Assembly: GCF_027019125.1 (NCBI RefSeq)
Contig: NZ_JALUXE010000002.1
Span: 372,001 to 436,000, forward strand
From: Roseovarius sp.
GTDB taxonomy: Bacteria; Pseudomonadota; Alphaproteobacteria; Rhodobacterales; Rhodobacteraceae
Direction: 5' to 3'
DNA: 64,000 nt
Shown one piece after another: positions 16,790 through 26,484 of the stretch (its first letter is position 1; each line of letters opens with the position of its first letter). The notes under the pieces were generated by a model. It ran no database searches, was not told the DNA's origin, and saw only the letters and a list, made by a program, of their open reading frames with translations. The translations under genes were made by a program, and so were the position numbers.

Positions 16790-16969
16790 ATGGAAAACCC
16801 GACTATCCGGAGCCTGACTACACACTGCCACCAACGGCACCACTCTCCTGGAACCAGGGGGATTGGAATCCGCCGTAATGGCGCAGGCACCTGCTGGTTG
16901 ACGGGCCATTCCTTTGTTTCGGTGGCCCTGCCCACCAGCCCGCCCTGCCGGAACAAGGGGGCGCGCTAA
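16790..16969 (+). CDS. Possible 59-residue upstream ORF abutting luxR
   Basis: An ATG-initiated frame of 59 codons whose TAA (16967-16969) directly adjoins the luxR ATG at 16970. It encodes a Cys/His/Arg-rich peptide (begins MENPTIRSLTTHCHQRHHS) with no recognised relatives. The site before its ATG is poor. In GC-rich DNA an open frame of this length can arise by chance, so it could equally be a structured leader. It is listed because stop-to-start adjacency would allow translational coupling with luxR. Confidence 0.25.
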   Translation: MENPTIRSLTTHCHQRHHSPGTRGIGIRRNGAGTCWLTGHSFVSVALPTSPPCRNKGAR

Positions 16970-17644
16970 ATGGCGCAGACCGATCCATTCCGACAGTTTC
17001 TCGACGATCTGCGCAACAGATTCGAACTTGATCATGTGGCCTATGCCGGGATGAACCCGATCAGCGGCGCCTCGCATGGGCATATGACCTATGGCGCGGA
17101 CTGGACCTCTCACTATCTCCAGAACAAGTACTACGAGATTGACCCGACCCTTCTCAAGGCTCGCCACAGCATCGCTCCGGTGGACTGGAACAGGCTGGAA
17201 CGTGGGGCCGAATTTCAAACCATCTTCAGGGCCGCCCGTGATTTCGGCATCTCGGATCGGGGCCTGACCATTCCCATTCACGGCCCCTATGGCGATGTCG
17301 GTGGTCTCAGCATCAATCGCGATTGTTCCGAGCGTGAATGGCATTTGCTCATTTCAGGGATCATTGGCGACCTTCAGGCCGCCGCCGTGCATATGCACGA
17401 TATGGTGATTCAATCCGATCCCCTCACCCGCATGCTTAATTCGCCGTCCCTTTCGACTCGCGAGATCGAAATCCTGCAATGGACCGCAGCGGGCAAATCC
17501 CAACAGGACATCGGTGATATATTGTCGATCTCCCATCGGACAGTGGAAGTACATCTGCGCTCTGCCCGTCAGAAGCTGAATGCGCTGTCCACGCCGCAGG
17601 CCATTGGCCGCGCAATCAACCTCGGTTTGATCTATCCGCGTTGA
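16970..17644 (+). CDS. luxR: LuxR-type quorum-sensing regulator
   Basis: A 224-residue regulator. The N-terminal autoinducer-binding domain keeps the diagnostic residues W45, Y49, D58, P59 and W73 (YGADWTSHYL, YEIDP, PVDWN). The C-terminal LuxR helix-turn-helix (about 160-224) has LSTREIEILQWTAAGKSQQD and SHRTVEVHLRSARQKL. The start has the strong site AAGGGGG nine bases upstream. It is expected to bind the acyl-homoserine lactone made by the LuxI encoded 188 bases downstream and to control that gene. The generic symbol is used since the strain-specific name is unknown. Confidence 0.92.
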   Translation: MAQTDPFRQFLDDLRNRFELDHVAYAGMNPISGASHGHMTYGADWTSHYLQNKYYEIDPTLLKARHSIAPVDWNRLERGAEFQTIFRAARDFGISDRGLTIPIHGPYGDVGGLSINRDCSEREWHLLISGIIGDLQAAAVHMHDMVIQSDPLTRMLNSPSLSTREIEILQWTAAGKSQQDIGDILSISHRTVEVHLRSARQKLNALSTPQAIGRAINLGLIYPR

Positions 17645-17689
17645 GCGGGTCAGGCGATTGGGCAGTTGTGTAAAATTCTCCGCATTTCC

Positions 17690-17754
17690 AAGGAGGTTAT
17701 CACGCTTTGGTGAGCGATCGTGCGCGGCGATACGGGATTTCCCCAATAGTATAA
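17690..17754 (+). other. Orphan strong Shine-Dalgarno with tiny ORF between luxR and luxI
   Basis: A perfect AAGGAGG (17690-17696) sits in the luxR-luxI gap with no annotated gene behind it. A GTG at 17710 (TTG at 17707) opens a frame of 14-15 codons ending with TAA at 17752-17754. It may be a leader peptide, a decayed gene or chance. Confidence 0.2.
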
Positions 17755-17831
17755 CGCCCCAATTTTACTAACCTCTGGATTGCGAAAAGCACCACTCAGA
17801 CGGGACACGCCACTTTTGGGGAGACGACACG

Positions 17832-18626
17832 ATGATCTTGGTAATTGATGCCATAAACAAAGACAGGTTCGGCCATGTGCTGGACGAGATGTTCAAATTG
17901 CGCGCACGGGTCTTTGGGGATCGGCTCGGCTGGCAGGTTGAAGTGAAGGACGGTCGCGAGCGGGACCTGTTCGATGACCTGAACCCTGCTTATGCCGTGG
18001 GCCTCGACGATGAAGGAAATGTCGTATCCTGCGTGCGGGCCTTGCAGACCACGGGACCGCATATGTTGGCGGACGTTTTCTCCGATATTCTCGACGGCGA
18101 ACCGCCGCTGCGCAGCGCCACATTGTGGGAATCGACCCGGTTCTGCGTGGACACGCGCCGCCTTGGGCGCGGACGTGATCGCAATTCGGTCTCATACGCC
18201 ACCTGCGAGCTGATGATCGCATCGCTGGAAGCCGCCAAGCGTGCCGGTGTATCCGACATCGTGACGGTGATCGACCCGGTGATGGACCGGGTTCTGAAAC
18301 GCTCGGGCAATGCGCCATATGACTATGTCGGCAAGGTGGCCGACATGGGCAAGGTGCCCGCCCTCGCCGCCCTGCTGGATTGCACGGAGGAGCGGATCAA
18401 TCGCATCCGCGACTTTGGCGGAGTTGAGGGTGACGTTTTTATCAGCGATGAGGCCGCTCTGGCCCTTCCGGCGATTGCCCGCGCTGCTGCTCCCAAAACA
18501 CCGCTTGAGCAGTATTGCGACGAGCAGATTGCCTCTGCCACCTCGGAAAAAGAGCGCGTCGCCGCTCTGCGCCTCAAGGCCGCACTCGAGGACAAGATTC
18601 GTTCGCGCATGGATCTACGCGCCTGA
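17832..18626 (+). CDS. luxI: Acyl-homoserine lactone synthase with C-terminal extension
   Basis: A 264-residue LuxI. All canonical residues are present at the standard positions: R24, F28, W34, D45, D48, R69, E100 and R103 (LRARVFGDRLGW, DLFDD, VRAL, WESTRF). The enzyme makes an acyl-homoserine lactone from S-adenosylmethionine and acyl-ACP. Typical LuxI proteins end near residue 195-225; here a further helical, charged tail of about 50 residues (about 212-264) follows. The start has GGGGAGA upstream. It lies in tandem with luxR and ends at a shared terminator with tig. Confidence 0.93.
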   Translation: MILVIDAINKDRFGHVLDEMFKLRARVFGDRLGWQVEVKDGRERDLFDDLNPAYAVGLDDEGNVVSCVRALQTTGPHMLADVFSDILDGEPPLRSATLWESTRFCVDTRRLGRGRDRNSVSYATCELMIASLEAAKRAGVSDIVTVIDPVMDRVLKRSGNAPYDYVGKVADMGKVPALAALLDCTEERINRIRDFGGVEGDVFISDEAALALPAIARAAAPKTPLEQYCDEQIASATSEKERVAALRLKAALEDKIRSRMDLRA

Positions 18627-18693
18627 CCCCCAGGGGCGCGCAATCGTGACCGGCGATCGGCACTGTCGCCCATGTCACATGCGCTCGAACGAA

Positions 18694-18727
18694 AAGGGCC
18701 GCCCCACTTCTCCCCGGGGCGGCCCTT
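18694..18727. terminator. Bidirectional terminator between luxI and tig
   Basis: Twelve-base stem AAGGGCCGCCCC (18694-18705) and GGGGCGGCCCTT (18716-18727) with a ten-base loop, flanked by A-rich sequence on the left and CATTTTTC on the right. It separates convergent genes. Confidence 0.88.
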
Positions 18728-18752
18728 CATTTTTCGGCAGGTTGCCCGACGA

Positions 18753-20084
18753 TCACTCGTCGTTCATCGCCTCGATCGCCTTTTCCAGCTCTTCCTTGGA
18801 CAGCTCTTTTTCAGTCACCTCGGCCAATTCGACCACATAGTCGATGACCTTGTCCTCGAAGATCGGCGCGCGCAATTGCTGACGCATTTGCGGGTTCTTC
18901 TGCACGAATTCGAAGAACTCCCGCTCGTGGCCCGGATACTGGCGCGCCTGGTTCATCACCGCTTGCGTCATTTCGGCATCCGAGACCTGAACCTCGGCCT
19001 TTTGACCCAGGTCCGCCAGCAAGAGCCCAAGACGCACGCGGCGCTCGGCCAGCTTGGTGTGCTCTTCGGTCACGTCGATCTCGGGGTGATCGTGGCCGTG
19101 AACGTCCGGGTTTTCCTCGTGCCAGAGCTGATGCGCGATCTGCTTGGCCTCGGTTTCGACCATCGTCGGCGGCAGTTCAAAACTGACCTTCTCATCCAGC
19201 TGATCCAGAACATGACGCTTGAGGATCGCACGTGCGGCCCCGGCATATTCCATTTCCAGACGCTCAGCGATCTGCGTCTTGAGCCCGGCCAGATCCTCCG
19301 CACCATATTTCTGCGCCAACTCATCGTTGATCTCGGCGGCCACCGGCTCTTTCACGGCTTTCACGGTGCAATCGAACACGGCTTCTTTGCCGGCAAGATG
19401 CGCAGCCTGATATTGCTCGGGGAAGGTCACGGTCACGGCTTTGACCTCTTCGACCTTGACGCCGACAAGCTGCTCTTCAAAACCGGGGATAAAGCTGCCC
19501 GAGCCCAGAACCAACGGATAATCCTCGGCACTGCCACCGTCAAAGGCTTCGCCATCGACCTTGCCAACAAAGTCGATCACAACCTGATCGCCATCCTTGG
19601 ACTTGGAGCCCTTCTTGCGGTCCTTGAAATCCTGAGCATTCTCGGCAAGATTCTTGAGCGCTTCGTCAACGGCCGCGTCGTCGGCCTTGGCGACCAGACG
19701 CTCCAGCTTGATCGACTTGAGGTCCACATCGGGGATCGCGGGCAGAGCCTCATAGCTCAGCACGATCTCGACATCGTCGCCCTCTTTCCATTCCTGATTG
19801 GCCATCTTGACGTCAGGCTCGAACGCCGGACGTTCGCCCTTGGCCTCGAAATGCGCCTTCATCGCGTCATCGACGCTCTCTTGCATGGCTTCGCCCAGCA
19901 CGCGCTGGCCAAACTGCTTTTTCAAGAGCGGGAGCGGCACCTTGCCCTTGCGGAACCCCTTGATCTCGATATCCGGCTGGGCCTCCTTGAGCTTGGCGTT
20001 TACCTTTTCGTCCAGATCCTTGGCCGACAAGATCATCTTGTAGCCGCGCTTCAGCCCTTCGTTCAGGGTCTCGGTGACCTGCAT
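18753..20084 (-). CDS. tig: Trigger factor, ribosome-associated chaperone
   Basis: A 443-residue trigger factor. The N-terminal ribosome-binding domain has the signature [16 protein letters not shown] (about 44-59), the FKBP-type prolyl isomerase domain lies at about 150-240 ([17 protein letters not shown]), and the helical chaperone domain follows. It ends with a Glu-rich tail. Length and order are normal. It is separated from the tRNA-Leu gene by 118 bases. Confidence 0.96.
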   Translation of the reverse strand: MQVTETLNEGLKRGYKMILSAKDLDEKVNAKLKEAQPDIEIKGFRKGKVPLPLLKKQFGQRVLGEAMQESVDDAMKAHFEAKGERPAFEPDVKMANQEWKEGDDVEIVLSYEALPAIPDVDLKSIKLERLVAKADDAAVDEALKNLAENAQDFKDRKKGSKSKDGDQVVIDFVGKVDGEAFDGGSAEDYPLVLGSGSFIPGFEEQLVGVKVEEVKAVTVTFPEQYQAAHLAGKEAVFDCTVKAVKEPVAAEINDELAQKYGAEDLAGLKTQIAERLEMEYAGAARAILKRHVLDQLDEKVSFELPPTMVETEAKQIAHQLWHEENPDVHGHDHPEIDVTEEHTKLAERRVRLGLLLADLGQKAEVQVSDAEMTQAVMNQARQYPGHEREFFEFVQKNPQMRQQLRAPIFEDKVIDYVVELAEVTEKELSKEELEKAIEAMNDE

Positions 20085-20202
20085 TTTCGTCCTCTCACAT
20101 GCATCGGGCCGCGGAGGCGTCCGCGGCGGTCAAAATCACGCGTGTTCTATTGAGGCCCCCGCCAACGTGCAAGGGGAAACCGGCGTTCTTACGCCAGTCT
20201 GT

Positions 20203-20287
20203 TGGTGCGGGTGGAGGGACTTGAACCCCCACGCCTTGCGGCGCCAGAACCTAAATCTGGTGCGTCTACCAATTTCGCCACACCCGC
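20203..20287 (-). tRNA. tRNA-Leu (UAG)
   Basis: An 85-base class II tRNA on the minus strand. The acceptor stem GCGGGTG/CACCCGC, the anticodon stem CCAGA/TCTGG with loop TTTAGGT (anticodon TAG), the long variable arm and the T-arm GGTTCAAGTCC are all visible. The CCA end is encoded. It reads CUA and related leucine codons. Confidence 0.95.
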
Positions 20288-20462
20288 ATCCGTTGCACGC
20301 CCTTTCAGGCTGCTGGCGCGGTATCTAGCAAAGCGCCTCACCGGATGCGAGGGGAAAATTAAGCACCGGCCGACAGGATCATGGCGAAAAAAAGGCAGGA
20401 CATTAACCCATTATTGCCATATTCTGGTTGCAAAACGAGGCAGAAAACAAGCGAGACACGCC

Positions 20463-20960
20463 ATGAAACCGAAAACGGTCGGGCGGTCAGATGGCGGATT
20501 GGCCATCTTTCCCCCTGTGGACACATGCGGCCTCTTGGCCGACAGCATCATTCTCACCCTTGACGGTGAGCGGCGCGTGACAGATCTCAACGTGGGGGAT
20601 CGTGTGATTACCCGCGACAGCGGCATGGCGGTTTTGCGCGGGATCACCCGGCATCGGGTGCGCTCGGCAGCGGTGCGGATCATGGCCGGAACCCTTGGAC
20701 ATACGCGGCCCGAACGCGATGTGACCCTGCCCGCCGCACAACTTCTTTTGGTGCGCGACTGGCGGGCCAAGGCACTGTTTGGCAATGCGCAGGCGTTGGT
20801 TCCCGCTTCGCGACTTGTGGATGGTGAATTTGTGACGCTTGAGGCGGCGCAGGAAATGACCATCTTCAGCCTCGATTTCGCAACGCCCCACATCCTCTAT
20901 GTCGACGGGCTGGAACTGGCCAGCAACCCCGACATGCGGCTTGATGCCTGCGCTGCCTGA
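20463..20960 (+). CDS. Hint-domain (Hedgehog/intein-like) protein
   Basis: A 165-residue protein. ATG 20463 puts CGLLADSIILTLDGERRV near residue 22, the normal start of a Hint domain (GxxADSxI, then VGDRVITRD at about 48). The middle has LPAAQLLLVRDWRAKALFG and the end HILYVDGLELAS, matching the Hint fold in many Rhodobacterales proteins, which are usually larger and secreted. Here the Hint domain makes up nearly the whole protein and there is no signal peptide. Its last 64 bases overlap the 3' end of the convergent nnr gene. Confidence 0.75.
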   Translation: MKPKTVGRSDGGLAIFPPVDTCGLLADSIILTLDGERRVTDLNVGDRVITRDSGMAVLRGITRHRVRSAAVRIMAGTLGHTRPERDVTLPAAQLLLVRDWRAKALFGNAQALVPASRLVDGEFVTLEAAQEMTIFSLDFATPHILYVDGLELASNPDMRLDACAA

Positions 20961-22471
20961 TCCGGCAACGCGCGCAGCACTTTGGGCAGCACCTCGGGCA
21001 GGTCTTCGGCAATCAGACCGGGACCAAATACGCGGGCACATTCGACATGCAGCCAGGCCGCGATTTCGGCGGCCTGCATCGGGGCATACCCGCGCGCCAA
21101 TAGCCCCGCGATAAACCCGGCCAACACATCGCCCGCGCCCGCCGTGGCCAGCCAGGGTGCCTCACGCTCATAGGCCGCCGGGTGGATGGCGCACTCCCCG
21201 TCCGGAGCCGCAATCACCGTGTCAGGACCTTTGAAAAGGACAACACAATCTGCACGCTTGGCCGCCTCACGGGTGGCATTGACCTTGGAATAGGCGGGCC
21301 CAGTTTCGGGCGGGCCTTGAAGTTTCTTGGCAAGATCGGGAAAGAGCCGCGCGAACTCCCCCGCATGAGGTGTCAGCACGCAGGCCGGATGTAACAGCGC
21401 AAAGAGGTCAGCATCGCGTGCAATCAACGTCAGCGCATCCGCATCCAACACCAGTGCCCGACCACTCTGCAACGCCGCCCTGAGCAAGCCCGCCTTGTCA
21501 TCGCTCAGCCCCATTCCCGGCCCAAGACAGAGCACGTTGATGCGCGTATCCTCAAGAACAGAGACCAAATCCGTATCATCCCTGACCCGCCGCAGCATCA
21601 GTGCGGTGATCTGGCACGCCACCTCCATCTGCGCGGCGGGTGGAACGCCCAGTGTCACCACCCCTGCCCCGATCCGGAGCGCCGCGCGCGCCGCCAAACG
21701 CGCCGCGCCGGTTGTGCCCGCACCGCCTGTCAGGACAAGCGCGTGACCATGGCCGTATTTATGCGCCCCGACCGCTTTGCCGAGGTTCTGCATATCCGGT
21801 GCCGCGACCAGCCTGACCGCGCCCGCAGCCGTTGCCGCAAGGCCGATGTCCGCAATCCGAACCCGCCCACAGATCGCAGGCCCATCCGCCAGCACATGAC
21901 CCAACTTGGGCGCATGAAATGTCACCGTAAGCGCCGCGCGCATGGCGGCCCCAACCTCACCCAACACACGCCCGCTGTCGCCACACAGCCCCGAGGGCAG
22001 GTCCACCGCGACCCGGTGCTCTGCCCAAAGATCCAAGGCCCGCAGCGCCACGCCTTGCAGCGGCCGCCGCAGACCGGTGCCGAACACTGCATCGACCAAC
22101 AACGTCACTTTTGGCCCTTCGACAGAGGCCTGCGCCAGATCGTGCACAGGCCCCATGGCGCACCAACGATCATAATTCATCCGCGCGTCCGGCGGGAGCA
22201 GCGCCGGGTCTCCATATAGAAAAACCCCCACCTCCCATCCCCAGCCCTGCAAGAGCCGCGCGATGACAAAGCCGTCGCCGCCATTGTTGCCCGGACCACA
22301 AAGGACAATCGCCTTTTGCGGCGCCTTGGCCAGTTCGGGCCACTCGGCAAACACCGCGTCGACCACGGCCCGACCTGCGCGCTCCATCAATTCAAGCCCT
22401 GTGGCGGCCCCCGACTCGATAGCCGTCTGTTCCAGGGCGCGCATTTCGGCGGATGACAAAATTTCAAACAT
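20897..22471 (-). CDS. nnr: Bifunctional NAD(P)H-hydrate epimerase/dehydratase
   Basis: A 524-residue fusion. The N-terminal YjeF_N epimerase domain (about 1-215) has CGPGNNGGDGFVIARLLQ; the C-terminal ADP-dependent dehydratase domain (about 230-510) has VLTPHAGEFARLFPD and the anion hole WLATAGAGDVLAGFIAGLL. It repairs hydrated NADH and NADPH. ATG 22471 was chosen; the upstream extension of 11 residues is not family-like. The 3' end overlaps the Hint gene. Confidence 0.93.
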   Translation of the reverse strand: MFEILSSAEMRALEQTAIESGAATGLELMERAGRAVVDAVFAEWPELAKAPQKAIVLCGPGNNGGDGFVIARLLQGWGWEVGVFLYGDPALLPPDARMNYDRWCAMGPVHDLAQASVEGPKVTLLVDAVFGTGLRRPLQGVALRALDLWAEHRVAVDLPSGLCGDSGRVLGEVGAAMRAALTVTFHAPKLGHVLADGPAICGRVRIADIGLAATAAGAVRLVAAPDMQNLGKAVGAHKYGHGHALVLTGGAGTTGAARLAARAALRIGAGVVTLGVPPAAQMEVACQITALMLRRVRDDTDLVSVLEDTRINVLCLGPGMGLSDDKAGLLRAALQSGRALVLDADALTLIARDADLFALLHPACVLTPHAGEFARLFPDLAKKLQGPPETGPAYSKVNATREAAKRADCVVLFKGPDTVIAAPDGECAIHPAAYEREAPWLATAGAGDVLAGFIAGLLARGYAPMQAAEIAAWLHVECARVFGPGLIAEDLPEVLPKVLRALPDQAAQASSRMSGLLASSSPST

Positions 22472-22625
22472 TCCCGGCCCTTCTGGATTTTCATATCGCT
22501 GCATTATTACGCATTTTGCACATTATTTAAGCAATCCGTTCGTTCACCCCCTCGAACGCGCCGCAAAATCGAGCTTACCCGATTGAGCCTCGTCCTGAGA
22601 AGTGGTCTGCACGTTCCGAACGTAA

Positions 22626-22982
<357 letters not shown>

Positions 22983-23012
22983 AATCTACTCTAACAAGAA
23001 AAGGACAAGAGA

Positions 23013-24419
23013 ATGAGCAAGGACGCAGTTCTCAAGCTGATCAAGGATGAGGACATTGATTATGTCGACATCCGCTTTACCGACGTGCGCGGCAAACTTC
23101 AGCATGTGACCGTGGTCGCCGACCTGGTCGATGAGGATTTCCTCGAGGAAGGCTTCATGTTCGACGGCTCTTCGATTGCCGGCTGGAAGTCGATCGAAGC
23201 CTCGGACATGAAACTGATGCCCGACACCGAAAGCGCCTATGTCGATCCGTTCTACGCGGAAAAGACCCTCTGCATCCATTGCTCGGTGGTCGAGCCCGAC
23301 ACCGGCGAATCCTATGACCGCGACCCGCGCGGCACGGCAGAAAAGGCCGAGGCCTATCTGAAATCCTCCGGGATCGGCGATGTCGCCTATTTTGGCCCCG
23401 AGGCAGAATTCTTCATCTTTGACGACGTGCGGTTCTCGAACACGATCAACAAGGTCTCATATCAGGTGGACGCCGTTGACGCCTCCTGGAACAGCGATAC
23501 CGAATACGAGATGGGCAACACCGGTCATCGCCCCGGCCTCAAGGGCGGCTATTTCCCCGTGAACCCGGTGGACGATGCACAGGACCTGCGCGCTGAAATG
23601 CTCTCGACCATGAAGCGCATCGGCATGAAGGTGGACAAGCATCACCACGAAGTCGCAAGCTGCCAGCACGAACTCGGCCTGATTTTCGGCACGCTGACCA
23701 AGCAGGCTGACGAAATCCAGAAGTACAAGTACATCATTCACAACGTGGCGCATGCCTATGGCAAATCGGCCACCTTCATGCCCAAGCCGATCTATGGCGA
23801 CAACGGGTCGGGCATGCACGTGAACATGTCGATCTGGAAAGACGGCAAGCCGCTCTTTGCCGGTGACAAATATGCCGACCTCAGCCAGGAGGCGCTCTAT
23901 TTCATCGGCGGCATTCTCAAGCATGCCAAGACGCTGAACGCCTTTACCAACCCCGGCACCAACAGCTACAAGCGGTTGATCCCCGGTTTCGAGGCCCCCG
24001 TTCTGCGCGCCTATTCGGCCCGTAACCGGTCGGGTTGCGTGCGTATTCCGTGGACCGAAAGCCCGAAGGCCAAGCGCGTCGAGGCCCGTTTCCCCGATCC
24101 GAGCGCAAACCCCTATCTGGCGTTCTCGGCCCTGCTGATGGCTGGCCTCGATGGGATCAAGTCCAAGATCGACCCCGGCGAAGCCATGGACAAGAACCTC
24201 TATGACCTGCCCGCCGAGGAACTGAAGGACATTCCGACTGTCTGCGGTAGCCTGCGCGAAGCGCTGGAATGCCTGGCGGCGGACCACGATTTCCTTCTGG
24301 CTGGCGACGTGTTCACCAAGGACCAGATCGAGGCCTACATCGCTCTCAAGATGGATGAGGTCCACAAATACGAGCACACGCCGCACCCTGTCGAGTTCGG
24401 CATGTACTACAGCTGCTGA
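23013..24419 (+). CDS. glnA: Type I glutamine synthetase
   Basis: A 468-residue GSI-beta enzyme making glutamine from glutamate and ammonia. It has [11 protein letters not shown] near residue 50, [12 protein letters not shown] for ATP and ammonia, and NRSGCVRIP. The adenylylation tyrosine is Tyr397 in [10 protein letters not shown], at the same position as in E. coli, so regulation by GlnE is expected. It forms an operon with glnB. Confidence 0.98.
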   Translation: MSKDAVLKLIKDEDIDYVDIRFTDVRGKLQHVTVVADLVDEDFLEEGFMFDGSSIAGWKSIEASDMKLMPDTESAYVDPFYAEKTLCIHCSVVEPDTGESYDRDPRGTAEKAEAYLKSSGIGDVAYFGPEAEFFIFDDVRFSNTINKVSYQVDAVDASWNSDTEYEMGNTGHRPGLKGGYFPVNPVDDAQDLRAEMLSTMKRIGMKVDKHHHEVASCQHELGLIFGTLTKQADEIQKYKYIIHNVAHAYGKSATFMPKPIYGDNGSGMHVNMSIWKDGKPLFAGDKYADLSQEALYFIGGILKHAKTLNAFTNPGTNSYKRLIPGFEAPVLRAYSARNRSGCVRIPWTESPKAKRVEARFPDPSANPYLAFSALLMAGLDGIKSKIDPGEAMDKNLYDLPAEELKDIPTVCGSLREALECLAADHDFLLAGDVFTKDQIEAYIALKMDEVHKYEHTPHPVEFGMYYSC

Positions 24420-24445
24420 TCTCTCAACGTGCAGCTGCAAATTCA

Positions 24446-24473
24446 GGGCATCCCATCTGGGGTGCCCTTTTTT
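24446..24473 (+). terminator. Rho-independent terminator of glnB-glnA
   Basis: Stem GGGCATCCC (24446-24454) and GGGGTGCCC (24459-24467) with one G-U pair, followed by six T (24468-24473). Confidence 0.9.
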
Positions 24474-24616
24474 CACGAACAGTTCACCGTTGCGTGATCG
24501 GCATCAATGTCACGATAATTGAAGAATTGCCCAAATTAATCCGCATTTGAAACAAATACGCTCCACCTTTGATTGTCATTAAGAGATTACTCACAACGTA
24601 GATAATGGAATCTCCC

Positions 24617-25489
24617 ATGGCCAATTCCACACAAAGGGTAACGGCGGGGCTAGTTTTTCTCGGTACGAGAAACTTCGACATCGTCAGGATCGGAAACCGG
24701 ATCAGCATAGTCCTCGACTGGTTGGGCGAGCAGACGACAGGCTTGCGCATCCTCTCCGATAACGCCGCGCTCCTACAGTCCGATCACTTTGTTCTCAGGA
24801 TCGAGATCCATCAGGATTACAGGCTGGCCGCGTTGGATCAGCCCGCTGAACATTTTCTTGCGTTAAGCCTGTCGCCCACCGACCCAGAGGCACCGCCCCA
24901 GACGCAACTGGCCCTTTCGATACTCGCCCATGTTCTGCGCGCGCTGCACAGCACGCTGGCCCCGGATTATGTGCAGTGGATTCACCCGCTGGCCCTGCTC
25001 AGCCATGCCGAATTTCTTGAGGCCATCACCTTTCAGGAAGAACCCGAGGTGCCCGCGCCCCAGGCTGAGATCGTGTCTCATCCCGCAGCGACTCCAGCGC
25101 GCGGTCGTTTGCCAGACATCGATGCGACCCATCAGGCGCTACACGCGCGATTTGTGTCAGAGAGCGACGCAATGCCAGAGGACCGGATGACAGGTGCCTT
25201 GCGCGCGGTTTTTCGGGACAATCTCGAACCGGCAGATGCCGCCGCGTCCCAGTCTGACGACATCCGCGAGAGCACGGCCCCCCTGCGCCTCAGTGTCTGG
25301 CTAATGACGATCACGCTTGGCCTCTTTGCCCTGCCGGTTGCCGCTGCTCTTGCGGTCATCAATCTGATGCGCGGCGAGAACCTGCGACTTGCTTCTCAGA
25401 CGGCGGCGATGACCGGATTTTTCCTGACCTTGCAGGTGAATGGGGCCACAGCGCAGGCTCTGCAAACCGTGCAGGGCCTGTTGGGATGA
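24617..25489 (+). CDS. Membrane-anchored protein, paralogue of the gene at 26485
   Basis: A roughly 290-residue protein (an ATG four codons upstream at 24605 is possible). Residues about 1-140 form a mixed alpha/beta domain (FDIVRIGNRISIVLDWLG, EHFLALSLSP). A variable hydrophilic linker of about 75 residues follows, then two hydrophobic segments (about 223-245 and 257-275). The same layout and similar C-terminal sequence (RLSVWLMTITLGLFALPVAA versus RLTIVTFGLTLFLHVPPLGA) occur in the gene at 26485, so the two are paralogues. No function is recognised; a lytic transglycosylase lies between them. Confidence 0.6.
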   Translation: MANSTQRVTAGLVFLGTRNFDIVRIGNRISIVLDWLGEQTTGLRILSDNAALLQSDHFVLRIEIHQDYRLAALDQPAEHFLALSLSPTDPEAPPQTQLALSILAHVLRALHSTLAPDYVQWIHPLALLSHAEFLEAITFQEEPEVPAPQAEIVSHPAATPARGRLPDIDATHQALHARFVSESDAMPEDRMTGALRAVFRDNLEPADAAASQSDDIRESTAPLRLSVWLMTITLGLFALPVAAALAVINLMRGENLRLASQTAAMTGFFLTLQVNGATAQALQTVQGLLG

Positions 25490-25580
25490 CGGGAAACAAA
25501 AAATTCCCCGCTAGGGTGGACTTGTGGCGCGCGCGTGGCGCGTTACACTCTATCCAAAAGGTATTTCACGGGAGATTGTG

Positions 25581-26399
25581 ATGTTCACGTCGACGATGCG
25601 TCGCCTCCAGCCCTTTGCCATGGCCCTTGGCTTTGGCCTTTTGGCCAACAGCGCGCTGGCCGCAACCTGCGGCAACAGCGCTGAGGGGTTCTCCAGCTGG
25701 AAGGCCGCCTTTGCCAGAGAGGCTGCCGCCGAAGGTGTCGGCCAAAGAGGGCTCGAGGCCTTGGCAGGGGCGCAGTATGCAAGCGGCACCATCGCGGCGG
25801 ATCGCAACCAAAAAAGCTTCAAATACAGTCTCGAGAAGTTCATGCAGGTGCGCGGCGCCACCACCATCGTGGCCCAGGGCCGCAAGCGTCGCGCGCGGGA
25901 TGCCGCCTTTTACGACGCATTGGAGCGACAGTATGGCGTGCCCGCCGGTGTGCTCATCGCCATTCACGGGATGGAGACCGGCTTTGGCGGGTTCATGGGG
26001 GATAGCGCTGTGGTGTCGGCCATTGTCACGCTGACCTATGATTGCCGCCGCTCTGAGTTCTTTCGGCCTCATGCCCTTGGTGCGCTCAAGCTTGTGGATC
26101 AGGGGGCTATCACCGCTCAGACCAAAGGGGCAAAGCACGGCGAGTTGGGACATACGCAATTCTTGCCGGGAAATGCCCTCAGATATGGGGTTGATGCCAA
26201 TGGCGACGGGCGCGTGGATTTCTACAATCTTACCGACGCGCTGGCCTCGACCGCGAACTTCTTGCGCCAGAAGGGCTGGCAACCGGGACAAGGGTATCAG
26301 GAAGGTCAGCCAAATTTCGCTGTGATCCAGCAGTGGAACGCCGCCAGTGTTTATCAAAAGGCGATTGCCCTCATGGGCGCGCAAATCGACGGGGGCTGA
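25581..26399 (+). CDS. MltB-like lytic murein transglycosylase
   Basis: A 272-residue SLT_2-family enzyme with a signal peptide (hydrophobic core about 11-22, ALA cleavage near 27). The catalytic Glu132 is in IAIHGMETGFGGF, with LTYDCRRSEFF and GHTQFLPGNALRYGVDANGDG following, as in MltB. It cleaves the peptidoglycan glycan strand. It has no lipobox, unlike E. coli MltB, so it is probably soluble in the periplasm. ATG 25581 follows GGGAGA. It is flanked by the paralogous membrane proteins at 24617 and 26485. Confidence 0.88.
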   Translation: MFTSTMRRLQPFAMALGFGLLANSALAATCGNSAEGFSSWKAAFAREAAAEGVGQRGLEALAGAQYASGTIAADRNQKSFKYSLEKFMQVRGATTIVAQGRKRRARDAAFYDALERQYGVPAGVLIAIHGMETGFGGFMGDSAVVSAIVTLTYDCRRSEFFRPHALGALKLVDQGAITAQTKGAKHGELGHTQFLPGNALRYGVDANGDGRVDFYNLTDALASTANFLRQKGWQPGQGYQEGQPNFAVIQQWNAASVYQKAIALMGAQIDGG

Positions 26400-26484
26400 C
26401 GGGTAATCCTCCGCTCTCCTCTACAGGTAACGTGCCAAGTATGTCCGGTTTCATCTGAACCCTCTCAAAAGAACGGGGCATGAA

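Noticed and set aside
17645..17831. Lux box upstream of luxI
   Set aside because: No inverted repeat close to the known LuxR consensus was seen by eye. A motif search against the cognate LuxR would be decisive.
18672..20153. 493-codon open frame on the plus strand across tig
   Set aside because: Antisense to a full-length trigger factor with correct domains; the translation is low-complexity and leucine-rich with no recognisable family.
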